37,524 nucleotides of DNA from Silicimonas sp. (GTDB lineage: Bacteria > Pseudomonadota > Alphaproteobacteria > Rhodobacterales > Rhodobacteraceae). Below are positions 18,063 through 25,711 of this stretch, piece by piece; the stretch's first letter is position 1, and each line of letters begins with the position of its first letter. The DNA lies in the NCBI GenBank assembly GCA_022826205.1, contig JAJDVJ010000184.1, forward strand, positions 1-37,524, in the 5' to 3' direction. A program made the translations under genes and the position numbers. The notes under the pieces were generated by a model that saw nothing but the letters and a program-made list of their open reading frames with translations, had not been told where the DNA came from and made no database searches.

Positions 18063-18389
18063 ATGAAACCGGCACTTGACGCCATATTTCAAGCGCTTGC
18101 GGACCCCACGCGCCGGCAGATCCTCACCTTGCTCCTCGAGGACGACATGGCGGTCACGGACGTGGCGGAACCCTTTGACATGTCGCTGGCCGCAATCTCC
18201 AAGCATCTCCGCGTGCTGGTCCATGCCGGATTGATCAGCCAGGAAAGGCGCGGCCGGGTCGTCTGGTGCCAGCTTGAACCGCATGCCCTCAAGGAGGCCA
18301 GCGTCTGGATGCAGGGCTTTGGCCAGTTCGAGCCGGTCGACCTGGATGATTTCGAGGCGTTCCTGGAGCACGAACTGACCCGGGAATGA
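18063..18389 (+). CDS. ArsR/SmtB-family transcriptional regulator
   Basis: 108-residue winged-helix repressor-type protein. The opening ALDAIFQALADPTRRQILTLL is characteristic of the ArsR subgroup often paired with SRPBCC genes. The recognition helix is DMSLAAISKHLRVLVHAGLI and the wing is RRGRVVWCQL. No CxC metal site is seen (the only cysteine is in the wing), so it is not an obvious metal sensor. No partner gene lies downstream, so its target is unknown and may be itself. No ribosome site precedes ATG; TTGACG at 18028-18033 with a poor -10 suggests a very short or absent leader. Confidence 0.88.
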   Translation: MKPALDAIFQALADPTRRQILTLLLEDDMAVTDVAEPFDMSLAAISKHLRVLVHAGLISQERRGRVVWCQLEPHALKEASVWMQGFGQFEPVDLDDFEAFLEHELTRE

Positions 18390-18697
18390 AGCGTTCACGC
18401 GTTTCGGGGTCCTGACATCCGTCGATTCAGTTCACCAATTTCAATGGCTCGTCTTTTTTCGCAAGGCGTCCCGTCTTCCGGGCAAGCGGGGCTACAGGCA
18501 AACACAAAGAGCAAGTCCCTGCATCGCGGATCGCTGAACATTCGCATGTTCATGGAAAGGCACGCGTCTGGACAAGCGTTGTCGCCGGATGGCCCCTTTC
18601 AGGAAGCAATCTTCCGGCCTTTCCCCGGCATTGGTCCCTTTCCGCAGTTCCGAATTCCGCAGGTGACGCAAATCCCGCGCCGTGGTATCATGCATCC
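18390..18697 (+). promoter_or_regulatory. 308-base gap holding a promoter that would give a leaderless transcript
   Basis: No gene supported here. At the right end GTGACG (18663-18668), 17 bases, then TATCAT (18686-18691), a good extended match. ATG of the large repeat gene begins at 18698, six bases after the -10 box, which is where transcription should start. No Shine-Dalgarno sequence precedes that ATG. This fits a leaderless mRNA. The rest of the gap, including a T-rich stretch near 18450, is unexplained. Confidence 0.45.
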
Positions 18698-21343
18698 ATG
18701 CGAAATTCTTGGGGTTTCGAACTCGACACGTCCGTTGTCCGGTTGATGTACCGGGACGACCTCGTGTGGACGGAAGTCGCCAAGGCGAGGATCGAAGGCG
18801 CGGAATTCGAAGAGCGCTTGCAGGCAATGGTGGCGCTGATCGAGAACGACGCGGCGGCAGACCTGTTTCTTCCTCGCAGCCAGATATTTTATGCAGATGT
18901 CCAGATCGATCCGGACAGCGCCTCGCGGCAGGAACTCGAACGCGTTCTTGACGAGCATATGCCGCACCAGATCGGCAAACTGGATCTCGATTGGGAAGTG
19001 ACGGTACATGGCGCCGTGCGGGTTGCAGCAATTTCGCTGGAGACCCTGCAAGGAGCCCTGGACTTCGCTTCGGCGCACGGTATCCGAGTCGGCAAGCTCT
19101 CCACGCTGGCTGACCCGGCCGACTTCCCTCGCTCTCCCAACTTCTGCGGACGTGGCGCTGAAGTTCCGCTTTCGTCCATGATCGACAATGCCTCGACCGC
19201 CAAGGCCCGCAAGTCCCCAATTGCAGGGTTGACCGACATTGCAGGGATGGGCAACCGCTTGCTGCATTTGCTGGGCACGGTTGGCCATTGGATCCCGCAG
19301 CGCCAGCGAACCGGTGCAATTGTCGCCGTCGCAATCGCTGCCGCCTTGGGAATTGCAACCCTGCTATGGACCACATTGCCGCCTGGATTTGGGACCTCCC
19401 AACAGCCTTTGGAAGAGCACCCCGAAAGCGAGTTGGCCTCGGGAGCACCCCTGGCTGAACCGGACCTGGTCGCACCGCCGGGCAGCGTAGACACGGCAGT
19501 CGATCTCTTGCGGCAACAGCCGCCGGTCGTCCATGCCGACGCAGAGCAACTCGCTGACCTGTGGCGTCGGGGCGAACTTCAGGCGCCCGCCGATGGCACC
19601 GGCATCACCCCGCCGGCGCCCCTGACGAGTGCATTGGCCTTGACGCGACCGCTTGTCCCGCCCTTGCCGCAAATCGGGCACGAAGCGCCGGAGCGCGTGG
19701 ACACTGCGAACGGCCTCTTGCTGAAACAGCCGCCGGTCGTTCACGCCGAAGCGGTGCAGCTGTCGGACCTGTGGCGGCAAGGCAAGCTTCAGGCACCGCC
19801 CGATGACAACAGCACCGCCGCCGCTGCCTTGCCGACAACGTTGGCCTTGACGCAGCCGCAACTCCCGCTCTCGCCGCAACCCGGGCACGAAGCGCCGGAG
19901 CACGTGGACACGGCGAATGGTCTCTTGCTGAAACAGCCGCCGGTCGTCCACGCTGACGCGCGGCAGTTCTCGGACCCATGGCGTAGAAGCGAGCTTCAGG
20001 CACCGTCTGACGACACCGGCATCGCCGCCGCACTCCAGCCGACGACGTTGGCCTTGGCGCTACCGCACCTCCCGCGCTCGCCGCAAGCCGGGCACGACGC
20101 GCCGGAGCGCGTGGACACGGCGCATGGTCTCTTGCTGCAGCAACCGCCGATCGTCCACGCCGACGCGCGGCAGCTGTCGGACCTGTGGCATCGGGGCGAG
20201 CTTCAGGCGCCTGCCGATGACAACGGCATCGCCACCGCATCCCTGCCGACAACGTTGGCTTTTGCACGCCCGCATCTGCCGCATTCGCCGCAAGCCGGGC
20301 ATGACACGCCGGAGCGCGTGGATACGGCGCATGGTCTCTTGCTGCTGCAACCGCCGGTCGTCCACGCCGAAACGCAGCAGTTGTCGGACCTGTGGCTTCA
20401 GGGCGAACTGCAGGAACCCACCGATGACGCCACCTTCACGCCTGCGCCCTTGACGAAGGCGTTGGCCTTGACGCGACCTCATCTCGCACCATCGCCGCAA
20501 GCCGGGCGCGCCGCACCGCTTGTCCTGGACACCCCGCTCCCGCTGGGCCACGATTCACTGGAATCCGCAACTGCAGACCGCGTCATGCTGCATGACGGTC
20601 AGCCACCCGGAGCGAAGCCAACAATCGACCGGCCTGCATACGCCTTGCGTGAAACAGGCGACTTCCCGGGAGGCCCAGTTGACGCGGGACCTGCCCAGGA
20701 AACGAGCGCCGTTCACGCTCCCGTTCCTCCTGAATTCCTGCCACGCATGCGACCCGATGGCTTCACGGAATACGTGGAACGCCTGAAATTCGGCGGCCGC
20801 ACTCTTGCGGAGCTCGCGAGCCTGCGCGCTCTGCCGCGACCGGCTTCGGCTCAGCAGCTGGCCGCCAGTTCGGCGGAACCGTCTGCCGTGACGATCGGTT
20901 CCGCGTCGTCGGCACCCGGAATGCGGCCTGACAATTTCGATGCAGTCGTCGCGGCGGTCGATACCCAGAGACGTCTCGAGGCCGCTGCACAGGCACGGCG
21001 GGCACTGGAGGACGCGAGGAGGAATGCGCAGGCCGCTCTTGTCGCTGATGCCGAGCCCGAATTGCCGCAGGATGACGTGACGAGCCGAGGCACGCCGTCA
21101 CGTTCGACCGTTGCCACGCGCGCGACGATCCCGAATGCGATCAGGCTCAATGAAGTCAACCTCGTGGGCGTCTACGGCACCACCAACGATCGCCGCGCAC
21201 TCGTGCGCCTGCCCTCGGGACGATACGTCCGAGTGAGGGTCGGTGATCGCGTCGATGGAGGCAGGGTTGCACGGATCACCGAAAGCGAACTGTTCTACCA
21301 GAAAGGCAACCGGACGGTCTCGCTGAGCGTCCCTAGGGGCTGA
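18698..21343 (+). CDS. Large bitopic membrane protein with five tandem repeats (unnamed family)
   Basis: 881 residues. Residues 1-200 form a cytoplasmic-looking domain (WGFELDTSVVRLMYRD, LPRSQIFYADVQ) that resembles the N-terminal part of a Rhodobacterales protein family and, more loosely, GspL/PilM-type pilus platform proteins. One membrane helix spans about 207-227. Residues 264-609 are five 69-70 residue Pro/Ala/His-rich repeats built on VDTA-GLLL-QPPVVHA and LSDLW--GELQAP. A Pro-rich linker and a short charged helix (about 755-785) follow. The last 67 residues (815-881; NEVNLVGVYGT, RRALVRLPSGRYVRVRVGDR) look like a compact beta domain reminiscent of PilP/GspC. Predicted topology: N-terminus inside, repeats and C-terminal domain in the periplasm. 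Function unknown; homologues are sometimes mislabelled translation initiation factor. No pilus or secretion gene is adjacent. Confidence 0.8.
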   Translation: MRNSWGFELDTSVVRLMYRDDLVWTEVAKARIEGAEFEERLQAMVALIENDAAADLFLPRSQIFYADVQIDPDSASRQELERVLDEHMPHQIGKLDLDWEVTVHGAVRVAAISLETLQGALDFASAHGIRVGKLSTLADPADFPRSPNFCGRGAEVPLSSMIDNASTAKARKSPIAGLTDIAGMGNRLLHLLGTVGHWIPQRQRTGAIVAVAIAAALGIATLLWTTLPPGFGTSQQPLEEHPESELASGAPLAEPDLVAPPGSVDTAVDLLRQQPPVVHADAEQLADLWRRGELQAPADGTGITPPAPLTSALALTRPLVPPLPQIGHEAPERVDTANGLLLKQPPVVHAEAVQLSDLWRQGKLQAPPDDNSTAAAALPTTLALTQPQLPLSPQPGHEAPEHVDTANGLLLKQPPVVHADARQFSDPWRRSELQAPSDDTGIAAALQPTTLALALPHLPRSPQAGHDAPERVDTAHGLLLQQPPIVHADARQLSDLWHRGELQAPADDNGIATASLPTTLAFARPHLPHSPQAGHDTPERVDTAHGLLLLQPPVVHAETQQLSDLWLQGELQEPTDDATFTPAPLTKALALTRPHLAPSPQAGRAAPLVLDTPLPLGHDSLESATADRVMLHDGQPPGAKPTIDRPAYALRETGDFPGGPVDAGPAQETSAVHAPVPPEFLPRMRPDGFTEYVERLKFGGRTLAELASLRALPRPASAQQLAASSAEPSAVTIGSASSAPGMRPDNFDAVVAAVDTQRRLEAAAQARRALEDARRNAQAALVADAEPELPQDDVTSRGTPSRSTVATRATIPNAIRLNEVNLVGVYGTTNDRRALVRLPSGRYVRVRVGDRVDGGRVARITESELFYQKGNRTVSLSVPRG
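19487..20524 (+). repeat. Five tandem in-frame repeats of 207-210 bp
   Basis: Units start at 19487, 19697, 19904, 20111 and 20318, at the codon for the Val of each VDTA. The first is 210 bases and the others 207, all keeping frame. Units share long identical DNA stretches, for example around the codons for QPPVVHA and for the GELQAP region, so expansion is recent compared with the rest of the gene. The sequence between the conserved blocks varies, mostly in Pro/Ala/Thr residues. Confidence 0.93.
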
Positions 21344-21378
21344 CAGGGCGGACCGGCGCGTCACAGACCTGGCGACCT

Positions 21379-22485
21379 CTATCCGGAAGCCGCCGCTTCT
21401 CCGTATTCCCCCCTTGCGAGTTCCTCGGCCTCTATCGATTCGAAGAGCGCCTTGAAATTGCCTTCTCCGAACCCCTCGTCGCCCTTCCTCTGGATGAACT
21501 CGAAGAAGATCGGACCGATCAAGGTCTTCGAAAAGATCTGAAGCAGGATCCTTGTCTCGCCGCCGTTCACGACACCTTCCCCGTCGATCAGGATGCCATG
21601 CTTCTTCATCCTTTCGATCGGCTCCTCGTGGCCGGCGACACGCTCGCCTGACAGTTCGTAGTACGTGGCCGGCGGCGGTGGCATGAACCGAACCCCGTTC
21701 TCGTGGATCGCATCGATTGCGTCGTAGATGTCGCGAGCCCCGACGGCGATGTGCTGGATGCCCTCGCCGTTGTACTTCTTCAGGTAGGTGACGATCTGGC
21801 CCGTCTCGCCACGATCTTCGTTGATCGGAATGCGTATCCTGCCGCATGGAGACGTGAGGGCGCGGCTGTAGAGACCCGTGTACTTGCCCTGGATGTCGAA
21901 GAAGCGGATTTCCTTGAAGTTGAACAGGTCGCCGTAGAACCGGAACCACACGTCCATGTTGCCCTTGAAGACGTTGTGGGTCAGGTGGTCAATGTACCAG
22001 AACCCCACGCCCTCCGGCTTGCTGGTCGCAATCCAGTTGAACTCCTCGTTGTAGGGCGATGTGTCGTGGTAGCGGTCGATGAAGTAGATGAGGCTGCCGC
22101 CAATGCCGACGATTGCGGGCACGTCCATGGTCTTTCCCGGTCCCGCATACTCCTCGGCTCCAAGCGCCACGGCACGTGCAAGGGCGTGTTTCGCGTCCAC
22201 GACGCGCCAGGCCATCGAGGGCGCAGCAGGCCCGTGCTTCCCGATGAACCCGCTCGCGTGGCTGTATGGCTCGGCATTGATGACATAGGTGATGTCGCCC
22301 TGCTGCCAAAGCTCGACGGCCTTGGTCTTGTGCGTTGCGACGTGCGCGTATCCCATTCTGGCGAACAGGTCCCGGAGCTCCTGTGGCTCGGGATGAGCGA
22401 ATTCAACGAATTCGAACCCGTCGGTTCCGGCCGGATTCTCCGGCGTGATCCTTGACTTGGGCGCGTCATGCGGAAAAGGACCCAA
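21379..22485 (-). CDS. hppD: 4-Hydroxyphenylpyruvate dioxygenase
   Basis: 368-residue non-haem iron enzyme that converts 4-hydroxyphenylpyruvate to homogentisate in tyrosine degradation. The iron ligands are His167 (YIDHLTHNV), His245 (GIQHIAVGA) and Glu329 (FFEFIQRKGD). The frame is open to a TTG at 22515, but TTG at 22485 gives the family opening MGPFPHDAP and has GAGGGAG eight bases upstream, so it is preferred. NPAGTDGFEFVEFAHP is diagnostic. Divergent from an Lrp-type regulator. No hmgA or maiA gene is in the window, so the rest of the pathway is elsewhere. Confidence 0.95.
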   Translation of the reverse strand: MGPFPHDAPKSRITPENPAGTDGFEFVEFAHPEPQELRDLFARMGYAHVATHKTKAVELWQQGDITYVINAEPYSHASGFIGKHGPAAPSMAWRVVDAKHALARAVALGAEEYAGPGKTMDVPAIVGIGGSLIYFIDRYHDTSPYNEEFNWIATSKPEGVGFWYIDHLTHNVFKGNMDVWFRFYGDLFNFKEIRFFDIQGKYTGLYSRALTSPCGRIRIPINEDRGETGQIVTYLKKYNGEGIQHIAVGARDIYDAIDAIHENGVRFMPPPPATYYELSGERVAGHEEPIERMKKHGILIDGEGVVNGGETRILLQIFSKTLIGPIFFEFIQRKGDEGFGEGNFKALFESIEAEELARGEYGEAAASG

Positions 22486-22514
22486 CTGCGCATCTCCCTC
22501 TGTTGCGTTGGGCA

Positions 22515-22520
22515 ATCATA
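22515..22520 (-). promoter_or_regulatory. Probable -10 box of hppD
   Basis: TATGAT on the minus strand, about 30 bases upstream of the preferred TTG start of hppD. No good -35 hexamer lies 16-18 bases further upstream, which would suit a promoter that needs an activator; the dyad at 22580-22613 falls about 70-105 bases upstream of the predicted start of transcription. Confidence 0.35.
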
Positions 22521-22579
22521 GCGCAATGACGGCGCGTGTTTTGCGCGTTCTTCGGGTTTCGACCTTAGTTTTCCACAAA

Positions 22580-22613
22580 AATATTGCATATTTTATGTAA
22601 ATCATGCAAGATT
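22580..22613. promoter_or_regulatory. 34-base dyad between hppD and the Lrp-type regulator
   Basis: Left arm AATATTGCAT (22580-22589) and right arm ATGCAAGATT (22604-22613) are reverse complements at 9 of 10 positions, around an AT-rich 14-base centre. Lrp/AsnC proteins bind such AT-rich dyads. It covers the likely promoter of the regulator gene (autoregulation) and is well placed upstream of hppD to activate it. The right arm overlaps an upstream in-frame ATG of the regulator. Confidence 0.65.
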
Positions 22614-22618
22614 CCCGC

Positions 22619-23080
22619 ATGACAGATATAGACGACACGGATCTCCGACTTCTGGCAAACCTTCAAGGCAATGCCGAACTGACTTCCGAGAAACTCGGCG
22701 AAGTCCTGCACCTCTCGCCGAGCCAGGTCGGACGGCGACGTCAGCGCCTTGAAGCTGCAGGCTATATCGAAGGCTACCGCGCCCGAATCTCGGCAACCCG
22801 GCTCGGACTCTCGGTGCAGGCCTTCGTGGCCGTACAGATGGCGAGCCACGCACCTGCCCTGATCAGGACATTCGTTCGGACCATCGAAGCCCGGCGCGAA
22901 ATCACCAGCGCCTGGACGATGACGGGCGAGGCGGACTATCTCCTGAGGGTCTACTGCGCCGACTTGCCGGCGTTCAACCGGTTGATCCATGAAGTCCTGC
23001 TGCCCCACGCAGCAGTGGCCCGCGTGCAAAGCCAGATCGTCATGGAACAGATCAAGGTGGACGGGCCGCTGCCAGTCTGA
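22619..23080 (+). CDS. Lrp/AsnC-family transcriptional regulator
   Basis: 153-residue regulator. The N-terminal helix-turn-helix has DDTDLRLLANLQGNAELTS and LHLSPSQVGRRRQRLEAAGYI; the C-terminal half is the RAM ligand and oligomer domain (VQAFVAVQM, WTMTGEADYLLRVYCADL). ATG 22619 (MTDIDDTDLR) matches the family start; ATG 22604 is in frame but lies inside the operator arm. No clear ribosome site for either. Divergent from hppD, so it most likely senses tyrosine, phenylalanine or a breakdown product and controls hppD; the ligand is inferred from position only. Confidence 0.92.
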   Translation: MTDIDDTDLRLLANLQGNAELTSEKLGEVLHLSPSQVGRRRQRLEAAGYIEGYRARISATRLGLSVQAFVAVQMASHAPALIRTFVRTIEARREITSAWTMTGEADYLLRVYCADLPAFNRLIHEVLLPHAAVARVQSQIVMEQIKVDGPLPV

Positions 23081-23161
23081 TTGCTCCCGCAAAGCAGCCC
23101 GCTGCACTTGCCTGCGCTTTGCGAGCGAAGGCGCACGCCAGGCTTGTCCTGGCCCGGAGGT

Positions 23162-23821
23162 CTACCGACTGCCGTCGGCCTCCGGGCGTCCGCCGGTTCG
23201 ATTGAAGTAGGCCGCGATTGCGTGATCGAGCTCCTTGTTGAGGTCGTCCCCGCGACGGCTTGCCCAGATCAGGGCCTGGAGACGCAGGTCGCGGTTGGAA
23301 AAGTCAATCGTTCCGGTCCGGAGAAGATAGATCGCGATGTCGGCATGCTTGTTCTTGATCGCCTCGATGAGGGCGTTGTTTCTCCCGGTCTTGTCCGAAA
23401 TGTTCACGTTCGCGCCGTGGCTGACAAGGCACCGTGCAATGTGGGCATGACCCTTGACGGCAGACTCGATCAGCGCGGTACGTCCATAGTACTCGGCCTG
23501 AAGATCCACCATTGTCTTGGGATGGCGCAGCAGGTTCTCCACGATGTCGAGGTTTCCGCTGCCGGCCGCAAGCATCAGCGGCGTGCTCCCCCACTTGTTT
23601 CGGGCATTGACGTCAATGTCCGGATGTTCAAGCAGCAGCTTGGTCAAGTCGCGGTGCTGGCCGTGAACGGCAATATGGAGCGCCGTCCAGCCGTCACCGT
23701 CAGAGGCATTGACATCCGCGGCCGCAAGGGCTGACCGGACTGCCTGGATGTCGCCCGAAATTGCTGCCTGGATCAGCTCTGCATCTTCGCCGGACTGTTG
23801 GTGTTCAACCATGGCCTTCAT
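23162..23821 (-). CDS. Ankyrin-repeat protein
   Basis: 219 residues with four or more ankyrin repeats at about 41-177: DGDGWTALHIAVHGQHRDLTK, NKWGSTPLMLAAGSGNLDIV, YYGRTALIESAVKGHAHIAR and TGRNNALIEAIKNKHADIAI. No signal peptide or membrane segment is seen, so cytoplasmic. Ankyrin proteins are binding scaffolds; the partner is unknown. It lies 191 bases downstream of ureG on the same strand and could be read through from the urease operon, but nothing else ties it to urease. It ends 81 bases from the convergent Lrp gene, with a short hairpin at 23137-23153 (GCCAGG/CCTGGC) between. Confidence 0.85.
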   Translation of the reverse strand: MKAMVEHQQSGEDAELIQAAISGDIQAVRSALAAADVNASDGDGWTALHIAVHGQHRDLTKLLLEHPDIDVNARNKWGSTPLMLAAGSGNLDIVENLLRHPKTMVDLQAEYYGRTALIESAVKGHAHIARCLVSHGANVNISDKTGRNNALIEAIKNKHADIAIYLLRTGTIDFSNRDLRLQALIWASRRGDDLNKELDHAIAAYFNRTGGRPEADGSR

Positions 23822-24012
23822 GACCCTTTCTTCGCGAATGTCTCGAGTTCTCTGGCATTTCTAGGTTCCCTGACCGCAGGGTAGCGGAGTCCGCCCACAG
23901 CACGCCGGTTCAACGTGACCGATATCCTGCGAACATCGACCCCTCGCCGCAACGCGTGTCTCCCGGTCCGCACTTGCCGGTCGAGGCCGGCATCGACTCC
24001 GCCTCAGGTGTA

Positions 24013-24633
24013 TCATCGTCGGCCCAGGTCGCCAATGTCGTCAATGTGGCGCAGGACCTCGCTCACGCCGCTGCCGAACCTGAGCTGGCAGAACACGTAG
24101 GGCCTGCCGGCGCGCATCCGGTCGGCGTCGCGCTCCATGAGCTCAAGATCTGCATCCACATGCGGAGCAAGATCCGTCTTGTTGATGACCAGGATGTCTG
24201 AGCGGGTGATCGCGGGCCCGCCCTTGCGCGGAATTTCCTCTCCAGCCGCAACGTCGATGACATAAATCGTCAGGTCGGCGAGCTCCGGTGAAAACGTGGC
24301 AGACAGGTTGTCCCCGCCCGACTCGATCAAGACCAGGTCAAGATCGGGATGCGCTTCGCAAAGTTCGGCGATCGCGGCAAGGTTGATCGAAGCATCCTCG
24401 CGGATCGCGGTGTGCGGGCAACCGCCGGTTTCTACGCCCTTGATCCGGTCGGCCGGCAGCGCCTGGAGGCGCAGAAGGGCGTCGGCATCCTCTTGGGTGT
24501 AGATGTCGTTCGTTACGACGGCCATCGACAGTTCGTCGCGAAACGCCTTGCAAAGCGCCGCGGTCAGCGTGGTCTTCCCGGCCCCGACCGGGCCACCGAT
24601 GCCAATGCGAAGAGGGCCGTTCGGACTGTTCAT
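24013..24633 (-). CDS. ureG: Urease accessory GTPase UreG
   Basis: 206-residue GTPase that powers nickel insertion into urease with UreE, UreF and UreD. P-loop [11 protein letters not shown] at 13-23; the nickel and dimer motif [13 protein letters not shown] is intact; [17 protein letters not shown] and the guanine motif NKTDL are present. The frame runs far upstream without stops, but ATG 24633 ([17 protein letters not shown]) matches the family and overlaps the ureF stop as ATGA, so translation is coupled. Last of the ure genes. Confidence 0.97.
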   Translation of the reverse strand: MNSPNGPLRIGIGGPVGAGKTTLTAALCKAFRDELSMAVVTNDIYTQEDADALLRLQALPADRIKGVETGGCPHTAIREDASINLAAIAELCEAHPDLDLVLIESGGDNLSATFSPELADLTIYVIDVAAGEEIPRKGGPAITRSDILVINKTDLAPHVDADLELMERDADRMRAGRPYVFCQLRFGSGVSEVLRHIDDIGDLGRR

Positions 24634-25274
24634 GTGCGGAATATCCTCGAGTTCTGGGTTTCGTGCCGCATCGAGGCGACATCGGTCAGGAACGCTGCAG
24701 ACGAAAGATCCGACAGGTCGCCGTTGCGCGTGTCCTCCGCGACCTTCGGGCAGAGCAGCGTCAGGCGCCGAAGGATGGCCTGCCCCTGTTGCTGGCCGAC
24801 GGCAAGCAGTCTCTGGCCGGCTGCGACGAGATTGGACAGAAAGGCGTGGAGATAGAGTTGCTGGGTCAATGCAAGCGGCAGGGCTTCCTGTGCGGCTGCG
24901 GCACCGAGAGCGACGGGGAAGGTCAGTTCTTCCGCCGAAACGTCCCAGGCAGCCAGGGCTCTGCCAAGGGCCTTGCCCTGCGCCGCCGTCTCCAGCCGCC
25001 GTTCGGCCGAGGCCGCAAACGCCAGTGCCGTCCGGTCGATTTCCCCCAGACGCTGAGGCGTTTCGGCCTTGTAGGCCGCGGCCAGAAGCAGCGAGTCCGC
25101 CCGGCCCGCACCAAGCAGCAAGACGTCTTCGAGCCAGGCTTCCAGGCCAGGTCCGTCCTTCACCCACCCCAGCCCCGCCGCGGCTTCCAGCCCGTGGCTG
25201 TAGGCGAAGGATCCGACCGGAAATGCCGGCGATAGCCACTGTGTCAGGGTCAGGACTTGAGTGTCAGTGGGCAT
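24630..25274 (-). CDS. ureF: Urease accessory protein UreF
   Basis: 214-residue all-helical accessory protein that bridges UreD and UreG in the urease activation complex. Landmarks are [21 protein letters not shown] at the N-terminus and [20 protein letters not shown] in the second half. ATG 25274 is chosen for family fit; ATGs at 25280 and 25292 are also in frame and no ribosome site separates them. The start overlaps the ureE end and the stop overlaps the ureG start, so the three are translationally coupled. Confidence 0.94.
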   Translation of the reverse strand: MPTDTQVLTLTQWLSPAFPVGSFAYSHGLEAAAGLGWVKDGPGLEAWLEDVLLLGAGRADSLLLAAAYKAETPQRLGEIDRTALAFAASAERRLETAAQGKALGRALAAWDVSAEELTFPVALGAAAAQEALPLALTQQLYLHAFLSNLVAAGQRLLAVGQQQGQAILRRLTLLCPKVAEDTRNGDLSDLSSAAFLTDVASMRHETQNSRIFRT

Positions 25275-25701
25275 GAGCATGAGTGCGGCCATGACCGTAG
25301 GCGCCGCTTTCCGGAGAAAATGGTTCGGTAACCGCCGTGACTGCTGCGCCGAGCCTCTCCAGCATGTCGCGCATCACGTGATCTCTCTGGATCAGGAGCC
25401 GGTCGGATTCGATCTGGCAAGGCATGTGACGATTGCCGATATGCCAGGCGAGCCGGATCAGATCGCCTTTCACCTGGAAGAGCTCTTCCTCGGCCGGCAC
25501 GACCCCGACGACGCGGCCATCTTCCAGAACGAACGCTTCGTGCCGTTCCACCGAAGTCGTCTGGGACAGATCCACAAGAAATCGCAATCCGCTTGTGGCG
25601 GTCAGCACCTTGCGACGCAGAAACCGCGCCTCATGGTCCAGAACGACGCTGTCGTCGGAATGATGCGTATGCTTCACCTTTCGGCTGACAGGCAGAGTCA
25701 T
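25264..25701 (-). CDS. ureE: Urease accessory nickel metallochaperone UreE
   Basis: 145-residue nickel-binding protein that delivers nickel for the urease centre. ATG 25701 is preferred over GTG 25707 because GAGGAGG lies five bases before it, overlapping the ureC stop. The N-terminal half has LDHEARFLRRKV; the metal-site part has AWHIGNRHMPCQI, with the conserved GNRH histidine. The C-terminus ends [10 protein letters not shown], a short His-rich tail compared with the long tails of enterobacterial UreE. Ten bases separate it from ureC. Confidence 0.95.
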   Translation of the reverse strand: MTLPVSRKVKHTHHSDDSVVLDHEARFLRRKVLTATSGLRFLVDLSQTTSVERHEAFVLEDGRVVGVVPAEEELFQVKGDLIRLAWHIGNRHMPCQIESDRLLIQRDHVMRDMLERLGAAVTAVTEPFSPESGAYGHGRTHAHAH

Positions 25702-25711
25702 CGCCACCTCC

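Noticed and set aside
19487-20524. CRISPR array or non-coding satellite
   Set aside because: The units are 207-210 bases, in frame, and encode a conserved protein motif; there are no short repeats with unique spacers.
24634-25239. 200-residue N-terminal extension of UreG
   Set aside because: The frame is open, but it overlaps all of ureF in another frame and has no family likeness; UreG starts at 24633 with an ATGA overlap.
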